Below are positions 1 to 8,200 of a stretch of 39,028 nucleotides of DNA, piece by piece. The position numbers and the translations under genes were made by a program. The stretch spans positions 1 through 39,028 of the forward strand of contig JADFGN010000006.1 of assembly GCA_022567695.1 (NCBI GenBank). Direction: 5' to 3'. This DNA comes from Candidatus Poribacteria bacterium. GTDB taxonomy: Bacteria; Poribacteria; WGA-4E; PCPOR2b. Below the pieces are notes generated by a model. The model saw only the letters and a program-made list of their open reading frames with translations. It was not told the origin of the DNA and did no database searches. Each line of letters starts with the position of its first letter. The first letter of the stretch is position 1.

Positions 1-195
1 GTTTATAATCTACATCTCAGGGAAAAAGACTACAGAAGTTTAGTTACTAACTTAAATGACGCCATTAAACCGTTAGTGAATATGGGAACAATTGAAGAAG
101 AAGCTATCGTAGAAAGAGACGGAAAAGAGGTCGTGCAGGTGAAACCTTATAAACTAACAGAGCTATTTTACGATGGTGTATTAGGTGAACTTTAA
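1..195 (+). CDS. C-terminal fragment of an unknown protein (5' end outside window)
   Basis: An open frame enters from the left edge in frame 1 and ends with TAA at 193-195, giving 64 residues. It includes the segment KPLVNMGTIEEEAIVERDGK and ends in YDGVLGEL. An alpha segment followed by a strand-turn-strand (VERDGKEVVQV) could be a winged-helix-like C-terminal domain, but this is only a shape guess. The gene lies 30 bp upstream of the next gene on the same strand, so the two are probably co-transcribed. Base composition is AT-rich like its neighbour and unlike the genes from 967 onward. I do not recognise the family; most of the protein is outside the window. Confidence 0.6.
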   Translation, partial: VYNLHLREKDYRSLVTNLNDAIKPLVNMGTIEEEAIVERDGKEVVQVKPYKLTELFYDGVLGEL

Positions 196-225
196 AGTTC
201 GAGGAAAGTAAAATAGGGCACTAAG

Positions 226-954
226 GTGAAACAAGTAGCAATTATAAGAGATGGTTACAGCGATTATTGTGTGATTAAACAATTTATCACTGCGATCTTT
301 AAACACCACCATTTGGTTGATTTGACTGACGACAACTTCTTTGAGTTAGGGGGTTTGAAGATTAGTGATGCTATGGCAAAATACGTTGACAACGCTGACA
401 AGCACAGCGATTACACTTTACACAGTGAACACGCAAATGAATTGCGGAAGCGCATTACCATTGTATTGCAGACAACCTTTAAAAAATTAGATAGGGATTA
501 TGGAATTTATCTTTCTAATCAAGATATCCTTGTCGTAAATACAGATGCAGAGAAAATATTAGGGAAAAAACACAACTACTTTAATGAATGGGCTTATACA
601 TTGAGTGGCGTATTATGGTTGGCAATCGAGGAATTTTACAGTATGAGGGTAGATGGGGGTTTTAATTATGAAAGTTTGCCGTTGATACTACCATTGATTT
701 TGTTTCCAAGCTCCGAAATCCTAGTAGCGGCATGTATGTATGATTTCAGCAAAGAAAATCTACGGGTGTTGAAAGCGAAACCCGCACTAAAACAGAAAGT
801 ATATGAAACGGACAGCATTCCAAAAGCAATTCAAAGTGGAAAACTTCATGAAGTTTTATCTGAATTTGTAGTGCCCGACTCTTTGAAAAAGATCTATAAA
901 GAAATCCCAGAAGCGAGAAAATTCATACAAATCCTAAGTTTCAATTCGCAGTAA
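226..954 (+). CDS. Hypothetical protein, possible divergent TOPRIM-like fold
   Basis: The frame has an in-frame stop at 214-216, so GTG at 226 is the first possible start. The only Shine-Dalgarno-like bases are GAGG at 201-204, which is far, and a weak AAGG touching the start. The 242-aa protein has no signal peptide or membrane span. Its N-terminus is a beta strand followed by a glycine-aspartate turn and a helix (VAIIRDGYSDYCVIKQF), and a second strand ends in acidic residues (ILVVNTDAE). That order resembles TOPRIM-like or DUF4276-like proteins, which often follow an AAA ATPase in phage-defence gene pairs. The usual motif-I glutamate is not evident (RDG instead of EG), so the assignment is weak. 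The AT-rich composition and the pairing with the upstream fragment suggest an acquired two-gene unit. Confidence 0.6.
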   Translation: MKQVAIIRDGYSDYCVIKQFITAIFKHHHLVDLTDDNFFELGGLKISDAMAKYVDNADKHSDYTLHSEHANELRKRITIVLQTTFKKLDRDYGIYLSNQDILVVNTDAEKILGKKHNYFNEWAYTLSGVLWLAIEEFYSMRVDGGFNYESLPLILPLILFPSSEILVAACMYDFSKENLRVLKAKPALKQKVYETDSIPKAIQSGKLHEVLSEFVVPDSLKKIYKEIPEARKFIQILSFNSQ

Positions 955-966
955 AAACCGTTGACT

Positions 967-2034
967 ATGAAAGCGATCGTTTTCCACGAACAGGGCGGAA
1001 TCGATAAACTTCGCTACGAAGATGTCCCCGACCCGATTATCAATCCCACAGAAATTTTAGTAAAAGTTCAGGCGTGCGCCGTAAATCGCCTTGATATTCG
1101 TGCCCGTCACGACCGCCCGGAAGTTCAGCCATTCCCGCATATCCTTGGCTCCGACATTGCTGGAGATGTCGTCGAAGTCGGATCTGAAGTTTACAACGTT
1201 AACTGTGGCGATCGCGTTGTGCTGGCCCCTTGCATTCCCTGTGGTCAGTGCGCTGATTGCCTCAACGGCGATGAAAACATGTGCGACAATCAGGTGCTTA
1301 TCGGCTTCCAAACCAACGGTGGCTACGCCGAATATGTCAAAGCTCCTGCCCAAAACGTAATTCCGATCTCCTCAGACCTCACATATTGTGACGCTGCAGC
1401 CATTCCAATCGCTTATCTCACAGCATGGCACATGCTCGTAACACGGGCGGAAATACGTCCTGGCGATGATGTATTGATTTTATCGGCGGGCAGCGGCGTT
1501 GGAAGCGCGGGACTGCAGATTGCCAAACTGTGTGGGGCGAAGGTTTTCACCACCGCAAGTACGGATGAAAAACTAGAACGTGCCCGACAGATGGGGGCAG
1601 ATTTCACAATTAACTACACTCAGACCGATTTTGCCGAAGCGATTCTAGATGCGACAGGCGGGCGCGGTGTTGACCTCGTTTTTGAGCATGTTGGGGCAGC
1701 GACATGGGAGCAGAGCGTAGCGAGTCTTGCTAAGAATGGCAGGCTTGTCACCTGCGGTGTAACAACCGGAAATATCGGACAGATTGATATCCGAAAAATG
1801 TATCAGAAACAGATCTCCATTATGGGGTCTGCTTTGGGTACCACGTCAGAGCTACGAACGATTATCCGTCTTGCGGAGCAGGGAAAGCTATCCCCAATTA
1901 TTGATCGGGTGTTGCCATTGAGCAAGGCTGCAGAAGCCCATAGGATTATCGAAGCACGGCGACATTTCGGAAAGATTTGTCTCTGTCCAGACGGAGTAGA
2001 GCAGGCTGCCAGTTCATTCACCAGGAGAATATGA
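967..2034 (+). CDS. Medium-chain zinc-type NAD(P)-dependent dehydrogenase, probable quinone-oxidoreductase-like
   Basis: The ATG at 967 gives the typical MDR start MKAIVFHEQGG and is preferred over TTG at 961; there is no clear ribosome site. The 355-aa protein has a GroES-like N-terminal domain (about 1-150) and a Rossmann domain (about 160-300) with the nucleotide-binding turn AGSGVGSAG at residues 174-182. The structural zinc lobe is intact, with Cys92, Cys95, Cys98 and Cys106 at the classical spacing. Catalytic-zinc ligands are not: the first position is Asn40 (CAVNRLD) and the usual GHE is GSD at 61-63, as in quinone reductases. It is therefore a cytoplasmic NAD(P)H-dependent reductase of unknown substrate rather than an ordinary alcohol dehydrogenase. 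Its stop lies one base before the next start codon, so it heads a small operon with the two genes that follow. Confidence 0.88.
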   Translation: MKAIVFHEQGGIDKLRYEDVPDPIINPTEILVKVQACAVNRLDIRARHDRPEVQPFPHILGSDIAGDVVEVGSEVYNVNCGDRVVLAPCIPCGQCADCLNGDENMCDNQVLIGFQTNGGYAEYVKAPAQNVIPISSDLTYCDAAAIPIAYLTAWHMLVTRAEIRPGDDVLILSAGSGVGSAGLQIAKLCGAKVFTTASTDEKLERARQMGADFTINYTQTDFAEAILDATGGRGVDLVFEHVGAATWEQSVASLAKNGRLVTCGVTTGNIGQIDIRKMYQKQISIMGSALGTTSELRTIIRLAEQGKLSPIIDRVLPLSKAAEAHRIIEARRHFGKICLCPDGVEQAASSFTRRI

Positions 2035-2035
2035 A

Positions 2036-2260
2036 ATGCCAGCAATTAAGTTTGAGGAAAAGTATCGAGCAGATGGACTGTATACTCTGATTTTACACGG
2101 TGATGTTTACTGTCTACCAGATAGCATGTTTATCGTCCCTAAAAGTTCGCTGGATTTTCTGGATAAGGCAAAGATACCTTATGGTTTGGTAGAAAGAAAG
2201 GAAAATGATTTTCGCTCGAAAAAGAGGACGGAAGTGGTACGCGCCAAAGCATCAAATTGA
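2036..2260 (+). CDS. Small hypothetical protein (74 aa), first of an overlapping pair
   Basis: ATG at 2036 follows an AGGAGA ribosome site at 2023-2028 with 7-base spacing, and sits one base after the dehydrogenase stop. The 74-aa product has a beta-rich first half (GLYTLILHGDVYCLPD), a short helix (SSLDFLDKAKIPY) and a basic tail (RSKKRTEVVRAK). No membrane span or known motif is visible. The last 56 bases overlap the start of the next gene in another frame. This overlap, together with the small sizes and tight coupling, is reminiscent of toxin-antitoxin pairs, but nothing in the protein identifies a toxin or antitoxin fold. Function unknown. Confidence 0.6.
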   Translation: MPAIKFEEKYRADGLYTLILHGDVYCLPDSMFIVPKSSLDFLDKAKIPYGLVERKENDFRSKKRTEVVRAKASN

Positions 2261-2570
2261 GATTCTTTTACCTTTATTTTACAATGACGGTACACCAGTA
2301 GAACGACAAAAGATCGATTTAACTGTGGAAGAAGTCGTTGAAAAGTTTGGGGGATGCCGAATCACATCAGGTGAAGGTATCCCAGCTTTCAATGGATATT
2401 GGGTTGATGAAGAAACTTTTTATAGAGATGCAGTCAAGTCTCTCATCGTAGAGGCGCCTCAAACAGACGCAAATTTTGAATTCTTAAGCAGATTGAAACA
2501 GACGTTAGAACAGCGTTTTGAGCAAGTCGAAATTTACATAACGGCTCTTGAGATCAAAAGAATAGTCTAA
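2205..2570 (+). CDS. Small hypothetical protein (121 aa), possible ferredoxin-like fold
   Basis: ATG at 2205 lies inside the previous gene, in a different frame, a few bases after an AAAGGA-type site, so translation is probably coupled. The product starts with a basic stretch (RKRGRKWYAPK). It continues with a strand ILLPLFYNDG, a helix TVEEVVEKFGG, a central insert ending WVDEETFYRD, and a helix plus final strand (LEQRFEQVEIYITALEI). This beta-alpha-beta-beta-alpha-beta order resembles small uncharacterised dimeric alpha-beta barrel-like proteins found in many bacteria. I cannot assign a function. Codon use and length support a real gene; the N-terminal boundary is the least certain part. 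Confidence 0.62.
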   Translation: MIFARKRGRKWYAPKHQIEILLPLFYNDGTPVERQKIDLTVEEVVEKFGGCRITSGEGIPAFNGYWVDEETFYRDAVKSLIVEAPQTDANFEFLSRLKQTLEQRFEQVEIYITALEIKRIV

Positions 2571-2624
2571 ATAATGGCAGGGCTGGCGCGCCACGTGAAA
2601 ACTAGGGTGTGTGAGGAAAGCAAT

Positions 2625-3401
2625 ATGCCAATACCCAAAGAACAACAACGTGAATTAAACGAAAAAGGGTGCATTCTCATCCCAGATGTACTTTCCCAAT
2701 CGGAAATTGAGATGTACAAAGCGCGTCTGCTGGAGTTAGCGGAAAAAGAGCGGGAGGACGGTTCTGGACGAGTACATACAAACGGGCTAGGGCAACATGT
2801 TCGATGGCTGGTGAACAAAGGCGAGATATTTGAAAAGTTAGTCGCCCATCCTAAAGTGATGCCATTCTTTGAATATCTGCTGGGCGTAAATTATACCCTC
2901 AGCACATTGACATCCAACATTATTTCCCCCGGTGCTTCGGACGGGGGTTACCACGTCGACAACGCTCTGGGCGCAATGCCCGAGCCGCTGCCCAGCTTTC
3001 CAATGTTTGTTAACAGCCTCTGGCTACTTGACGACTTCACCCCTGAAAACGGAGGAACACGTTATGTGCCGGGAAGTCACCGCAGTTTAACCAAGCCGCC
3101 TTCCGGTCTGGCAAATCATCCACAAGAGGTTCGGCTTTCAGCACCAAAGGGTTCCGTTTTCCTTTTTAACGGGGCGGTCTGGCATTCCGCAGGTGCAAAT
3201 CGAACGGGCAAGGCCCGCATTGCGCTAATCTGTTTTTGCTGCCGTTCATTCCTCAAACCGATGTTTGATTTTGTACATTATCTCAAGCCAGGGGTGGTTG
3301 AGCGAGCGACTCCAGTCATGCGACGAATCTACGGCTTCGATTCCCAGCCCAAGCCTCCCGACGTGCCGAAACATAATAAAAGGGATACCAGGGCGATTTA
3401 A
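2625..3401 (+). CDS. Phytanoyl-CoA dioxygenase (PhyH) family Fe(II)/2-oxoglutarate oxygenase
   Basis: The start at ATG 2625 is chosen because GAGG at 2613-2616 stands 8 bases upstream; an upstream in-frame ATG at 2574 has no such site and adds an unlikely tail. The 258-aa protein shows the facial triad of the family: His110 and Asp112 in YHVDNALG, and His187 in VWHSAGANRTG, with Arg198 placed to bind 2-oxoglutarate. The segment WLLDDFTPENGGTRYVPGSH (133-152) is a hallmark of PhyH proteins. Such enzymes hydroxylate small molecules or lipids in the cytoplasm; the substrate here cannot be read from sequence. It follows the small-gene pair on the same strand and is the last gene before a strand switch. 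All predicted metal ligands are present, so it is likely active. Confidence 0.93.
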   Translation: MPIPKEQQRELNEKGCILIPDVLSQSEIEMYKARLLELAEKEREDGSGRVHTNGLGQHVRWLVNKGEIFEKLVAHPKVMPFFEYLLGVNYTLSTLTSNIISPGASDGGYHVDNALGAMPEPLPSFPMFVNSLWLLDDFTPENGGTRYVPGSHRSLTKPPSGLANHPQEVRLSAPKGSVFLFNGAVWHSAGANRTGKARIALICFCCRSFLKPMFDFVHYLKPGVVERATPVMRRIYGFDSQPKPPDVPKHNKRDTRAI

Positions 3402-3442
3402 TCGTAATTAGTTAGAAGATATGTCTCTGAATTCACCTTCAT

Positions 3443-4264
3443 TCACGCGGCATGTAGCCACAGAAATGAGATGACCTGTTTCATACGAGGGAGGCGGCGG
3501 GAGTGCTCGATGAGGGTATGCTTCGCACCGGTCTGACACCAGTGGGACAGTGGCACTTCTCCGTTTAGCTCCTCAATTTCATTGGAGCGGCTTTCAGTTA
3601 GCTTGAGTGCCAGAGAGTCCGGATGCAATGGTCGGTTCTTAACGAGATAACAATCGCAGTTCCGACGAAAACCATCTGAATACGCAAAATATTTAATTCT
3701 CCCATTCTCAGAACACACAATTGCACAAATATGCTGGCTCAATCGGGTATAGCGAATTGCTGTACTTGTCAAGGAGGTTGCGTACTTGGCGGCAAGATTA
3801 TCGATTGCTGATAGCCCCACATCTGGATATTCCACAACATCTGCCTTGAAAATCGGAGCTGGCATCAACAACTCAACAGCAAACTGATTAGCCCGTTGCT
3901 CCTCCAGTTGGTGAGAGCTGAAAGCGCGGAGATCATCCCGAAGACACCGATGTTGAGATTTGCCAATCCCATCTAATTTATAGTGTCCCAGTTCATGAGC
4001 GATTGTAAAGTTCTTCCGGGATTGAGACTGAATCAGACTGTTGAGCAGTATTCCCCACGCACCTCCAACTTGCATCAGGCAACCGTCATACCGATTGTCC
4101 ATTTCACGTTCCCAAACGACAATCTGAAGTTCCTCTGCGATTTCTCGCGGCTGAACGGGAATGGATTGTACGTTCAAATCTCGTAGCAGTTGCCATGCAC
4201 ATCTCGCTGGGCTGATTGATTGATGCTCTGTAGAACGGCGATTTCGGAATTGTCGCCCACTCAT
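3443..4264 (-). CDS. ImmA/IrrE-family metallopeptidase
   Basis: The start is taken at the ATG at 4264, which follows GAGGG with 6-base spacing; a TTG at 4270 would add two residues. The 273-aa protein contains the zinc motif FTIAHELGHYKLD with His90, Glu91 and His94. Further on, QRANQFAVELLMP is the second conserved helix carrying the third zinc ligand. Members of this family (ImmA of ICEBs1, IrrE of Deinococcus) are cytoplasmic proteases that inactivate a partner XRE repressor. The partner is directly upstream, 2 bp away. The C-terminal third (about 150-273) is not conserved in ImmA and may sense a signal. No phage or ICE gene is visible nearby, so the pair may control an element outside the window or a stress response. 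Confidence 0.9.
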   Translation of the reverse strand: MSGRQFRNRRSTEHQSISPARCAWQLLRDLNVQSIPVQPREIAEELQIVVWEREMDNRYDGCLMQVGGAWGILLNSLIQSQSRKNFTIAHELGHYKLDGIGKSQHRCLRDDLRAFSSHQLEEQRANQFAVELLMPAPIFKADVVEYPDVGLSAIDNLAAKYATSLTSTAIRYTRLSQHICAIVCSENGRIKYFAYSDGFRRNCDCYLVKNRPLHPDSLALKLTESRSNEIEELNGEVPLSHWCQTGAKHTLIEHSRRLPRMKQVISFLWLHAA

Positions 4265-4266
4265 CT

Positions 4267-4635
4267 TCAACCCTCTAAAGCTTCATTTCGATCCGCATTC
4301 TCACTTTTTTCGTTTTTATTCTTAAGAAATTCGTAAAACTCAAACATCGTGGTTTTATCTTCCTCTGGAAGTTTCATGATGCCTCGAAACATGATGCTGA
4401 CTTTCGGATCCGCCAGCAAATCGTCATAACCCCTTTCTTTTTTACCGAGCAGGTAATCTGTAGTCACTTTTAGCGCATCGGCTAAATTAAAAAGCGTATC
4501 GAATGATGGCTTTCGTGCTCCCGATTCAAATTGTGAGATTGCTGCTGGAGTCAGATTAGCGACTCTCGCAAGCTCTGTCTGTGTGATTTTCAGTTCCCTT
4601 CGGCGCCTTTTAACAAGTAATGCAATGGCTCCCAT
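4267..4635 (-). CDS. XRE-family transcriptional repressor, partner of the ImmA-like protease
   Basis: ATG at 4635 is preferred because AAAGGA stands 9 bases upstream; in-frame ATGs at 4644 and 4653 lack a good site. The 122-aa protein has a helix-turn-helix at residues about 5-65: LVKRRRRELKITQTELA, then LTPAAISQFESGARKP as recognition region, then LADALKVTTDYLLG. The C-terminal half is acidic and charged (KNKNEKSENADRNEALEG) and could carry the protease cleavage site. This gene is first in the operon, and its stop lies two bases before the ATG of the metallopeptidase. By analogy with ImmR/ImmA it should repress its own promoter in the 4636-5100 gap. The target genes are unknown. Confidence 0.92.
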   Translation of the reverse strand: MGAIALLVKRRRRELKITQTELARVANLTPAAISQFESGARKPSFDTLFNLADALKVTTDYLLGKKERGYDDLLADPKVSIMFRGIMKLPEEDKTTMFEFYEFLKNKNEKSENADRNEALEG

Positions 4636-4987
4636 TTTACACATTCCTTTCATCAGTTTTTGAAGAAGGTATTAGTCATCCCAAATTTTCACGCTGGCAG
4701 GCTAAGGCAGCCTTGAGTTGACTGACACGAGATTCAAGAAGCCGGATTCAAGATGCATAATTGCAGATACCAATGAGTCATGCAGCCTGTATCTTGCATA
4801 GCAACAGTAGCAGCCCAAACGCCCGTGAAATCCGTGATTCTAAAAATTTGGGTTGATTCATGTTTATTATAAGCTAACAAATGTAACACACATTTTAACA
4901 TAAAAAACAACAACGTGCAAGTCTTAAAAAAGGAATTTTGAATTCTGTCCAGTTGTAGGAACATTTAATTATCGAGATTCTCTTCGA

Positions 4988-5010
4988 GTGGGAGGGCAGA
5001 CCTCATGCAC
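4988..5010. repeat. Interspersed repeat copy (GTGGGAGG...GACCTCA..CAC type)
   Basis: This 23-bp segment begins GTGGGAGGGCAGACC and differs from the segment at 25301-25323 at only two positions. The surrounding bases differ. It is part of a dispersed family that also has relatives at 12680-12707 and 19243-19301. Confidence 0.6.
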
Positions 5011-5137
5011 TTCACGTTGGTCAGAATGACGAATCCAGTCATAGCAGGCCATCTTGAGCATTGCAATGAATCTTAAAGCCTTCAAAAACCGCGCAATGAT
5101 GAATAATTTAAACGTCCTATTTGAGTTGTTTTGTCTC

Positions 5138-5166
5138 TTGACAAGATGTGAGGTCTATGATAGAAT
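5138..5166 (+). promoter_or_regulatory. Predicted sigma70-type promoter for the giant permease gene
   Basis: A perfect TTGACA at 5138-5143 and TAGAAT at 5161-5166 (five of six to consensus) are separated by exactly 17 bases. Transcription would begin near 5173, leaving a leader of about 100 nt before the ATG at 5271. It is the best housekeeping-type promoter match I found in the window. Confidence 0.65.
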
Positions 5167-5270
5167 CTGAAGACTTGAAAAATATAAACGCGAATTGAAA
5201 TGTAAAACCACTTATTTACGTCCCCGTAACAAATTGAAATCCATCGCCCGGAGGAAGGAAGTAGAGAGTT

Positions 5271-8200
5271 ATGATAAAAACGCGAATTCCGTACATAAGT
5301 TTGTGTCTTTGCTTATTCACGTTGTTTTTTTTCGCATCCACTGTTATTGCTGCCAACGGTCAGCGCACGCTCGGCCTTTCGGAAACTGCCGTCAAGATTC
5401 GTGATGACGTTGATATCGGCAACATGCGGAAAGACATCGCTCGGCTCTCCAGCCTATCGACCCGCGTCACTGGCTATCCCCAAGCGGCAAACGCAAGCAA
5501 ATACATTTTCGATCGGTTCGTCGAAACAGGCTTACAGAATGTTGAGAGCCGTGAATTTGAACTCACCGTCCCGATCGATCAGGGCGATGGTAAGCTGGAA
5601 GTCGTAACAGAAGATGGGACTGTCCTCCGCACCTTCAAAATCCTGCCTCTTTGGCCCAATCTTGTCCGAACCTCCCTCCTGCCCAATGGCATCAAGCACT
5701 TGGTAGGTGAAGGCGAAACCCTCTCTGCCATTGCTCAATCCTACCAAGTTGACGTTCAATCCATCCTTTCAGACTCTCATAACCAATACCTTCGCGATCA
5801 AGCGACAGATGGACGGGATAACGATGGAGACGGACAGGTTGACGAGGCTGGCGAACTTGCGCTCGTCGAAGGAAACACCGTCTTCATTCCCACCGGTGGA
5901 TTAACTGCACCGCTTTTCTATGGCGGCGATTCCGAACTTGCCGACTTTAACGGGTTAGATATTGGTGGATTTTGGTACAAGGTTCAGCCCGGTGATACCC
6001 TCAAAGATATCGCAAATCGTTTTCGCGTGGGGCCTGGAAGCATTACTGATGATATACTTAATAGCCACCTTCAGAAGGCAGAGGATGGCATTGACAACGA
6101 CGAAGACGGCACAATCGATGAATATGGGGAGATTCCTCCGCTTTCAGAAATTGCGCTCTGGGATAGTGACGGCATTGATAACGATAGGGATGGTTTTGTT
6201 GACGAGATTCCCGGCGACCAAACTGATGGAATAGACAATAACAGAAATGGGGAAATTGACGAGGAAGGTGAGTTTTGCGCCGCGTCAGAAGCAAGTTTAT
6301 TTATTCCACAAGGCAGCATCATGCTGATCGATTTTAATTCTTCTACCCGTTGGCTTAACGCGGCGATGCTTGGTGCGAAGGTGGTGATTTTCATTGAGCC
6401 AGAGACAACCATTCGTGGGGAAGCGGAAAATAAATTCCTTACTGTTCCTGCGAATATGCCACGCTTTTGGATTTCTAAAGCGGATGCAGACGAATTGCTG
6501 GGGATGCTTGAAGAAGCAAAGGTTATCGCGCGTGTAACCTGCACAATGACATGGGAACGCCGAATTGGTCAGAACATCCGGGGTTTCCTTGAAGGCGGCG
6601 ATCCGAGGCTTAAAGATGAACTGGTGGTTATTAACGGATATTACGATTCGATGTCCGTTGTTCCTGCAATGGCACCCGGCGCAGATCCGACCAGTGGCAT
6701 TGCTGCGTTGTTAGAACTTGCCCGTATCTTCAGCCAAGAGGAATTTCGTCCGGGTCGATCGCTCCTGTTTGTCGCTATCGATGCGCATTTTCAGGGGTTA
6801 GCGGGGATGAGAGCTTTTATGGAAGGAATTGGGCAGGACGTCGTTGGGCGTGAGGCAGATTCGGCGGGGACGCCAACGATGCGCGGCTTACGGCGTGGGA
6901 TTAGCGCAGACCTCTTTGAATTTCAGGAACTTGGACGGAAAATTTTGCTCTCTATTGATCGGACCGTTCTGGTAGACCTTCCCCCCGACTTCTTCTATGA
7001 AGTCAATAGGATTGATGAAGATCTCGATTCGTTGGTAATCACGCTCACAGACCTATCGTCAACTCAAGGAAATATCGACTCACTCCGTAATGCCCAGCGT
7101 GATTTCAAAGAAAAGCAGAAAAAACGCAGAGAAACCACAGTCAAGAAACGAGAAAAACAGGGATTTACGTTGGAGGAAAAATCGCGTCTGGAGGTGAATC
7201 TTGCCAAGTTCAAGAAGGATGCCACCCAAACAACCCACTTTTTGCGCTCTCTCGTGGATCGAATCACTCAACTCCGCAATCAAGCACTGACTGAATCTCG
7301 AAAAGCCCAACGGGAACTCATCGAAAGCGTTGCCTTGCCGATGGCCCGTCTAGATCAGTGGGCGCTTTCGAAACTTGAAGCCGATCTGCAAGAGGGGAAA
7401 ATCGAAGGGAGTTACTCTCTAAATCCGTCCGACTCCTACCTCCTACCCCGAAAGACTAAAGAGGGAGGATATGAACTCCCCCCTGTTGCTGGGATGGACA
7501 CGGTGTATCAAGATGATGTAAAGCGACTTTCCGATTATCTACAGGATTGGGAATTTGCCGATAAACGTAAATTTTCCCTTCAATATGCGTCGGACAGACT
7601 ACTAGACCGCCACCTCGACTTTCAAGGGTTACAGCGGATGAAGGAAGCACGCAAGGTTGTAAATCGTGCGCGTCAAGCGAACAAGAAGCTTTCTGACTAT
7701 ATTACCACTGAGAAACGGTTGCTTGAACAGATCCTTGCAAAAATCCCGCAGAATACAGATGACATCGAAACACAGATTACAGGTGCGATTGCACAACTCC
7801 GGTCTAACCCCGCTGCTTCTACGTCGATGGACAAATTGATGGTTTACCTCAACTCATCGACCTTTAAGAGTCTACAACGTATCCAATCCGAAATTAAACA
7901 ACAGTTAACCGAAGCCAAAGCCGCAGAGACACAAGCGGTTGTAGGATTGCAGGATGTCCTCGTTAAAGATCTCACAAAAGATAAACAGGGCATTTTTGAA
8001 ATTGCTCTGCGAAATGCCCGACTTGAACGGCAACGTATTCAAACCCTCCTAGAGCTCCATAAACAATTACGGCGTCCTTATCTGGGCGAAGAGAAGATGG
8101 TTATCTCCCACTACCTTTCCCAAGCAGAGGTAGAAGAGGTACTTGAAGCGCGCACACAAATCGCCGCTCATCGTGAGGAAGATTTCCTGATTGAGCAGGT

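Larger units (their letters stand above)
4636..5270. other. Long intergenic region between divergent XRE/ImmA and giant-permease genes
   Basis: This 635-bp stretch holds no convincing gene. About 4740-4800 contains degenerate words of the GATTCAAGATGCA and CCTGTATCTTGCAT type that recur in other gaps of this window. 4850-4975 is AT-rich. 4988-5010 carries a copy of a repeat also seen at 25301-25323. A sigma70-type promoter at 5138-5166 drives the rightward gene. The leftward promoter and operator of the XRE gene should lie here, but I could not identify them with confidence. Confidence 0.6.

Noticed and set aside
2036-2570. Single gene broken by a frameshift
   Set aside because: Each frame has its own start and ribosome site and a self-contained protein-like composition, so two overlapping genes are more likely.
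4734-4964. 76-codon minus-strand frame in the long gap
   Set aside because: Made of interspersed words and AT-rich sequence, with no ribosome site.
6071-6544. 157-codon minus-strand frame inside the giant gene
   Set aside because: It mirrors the acidic calcium-loop repeats of the plus-strand gene and gives a serine-rich low-complexity product.
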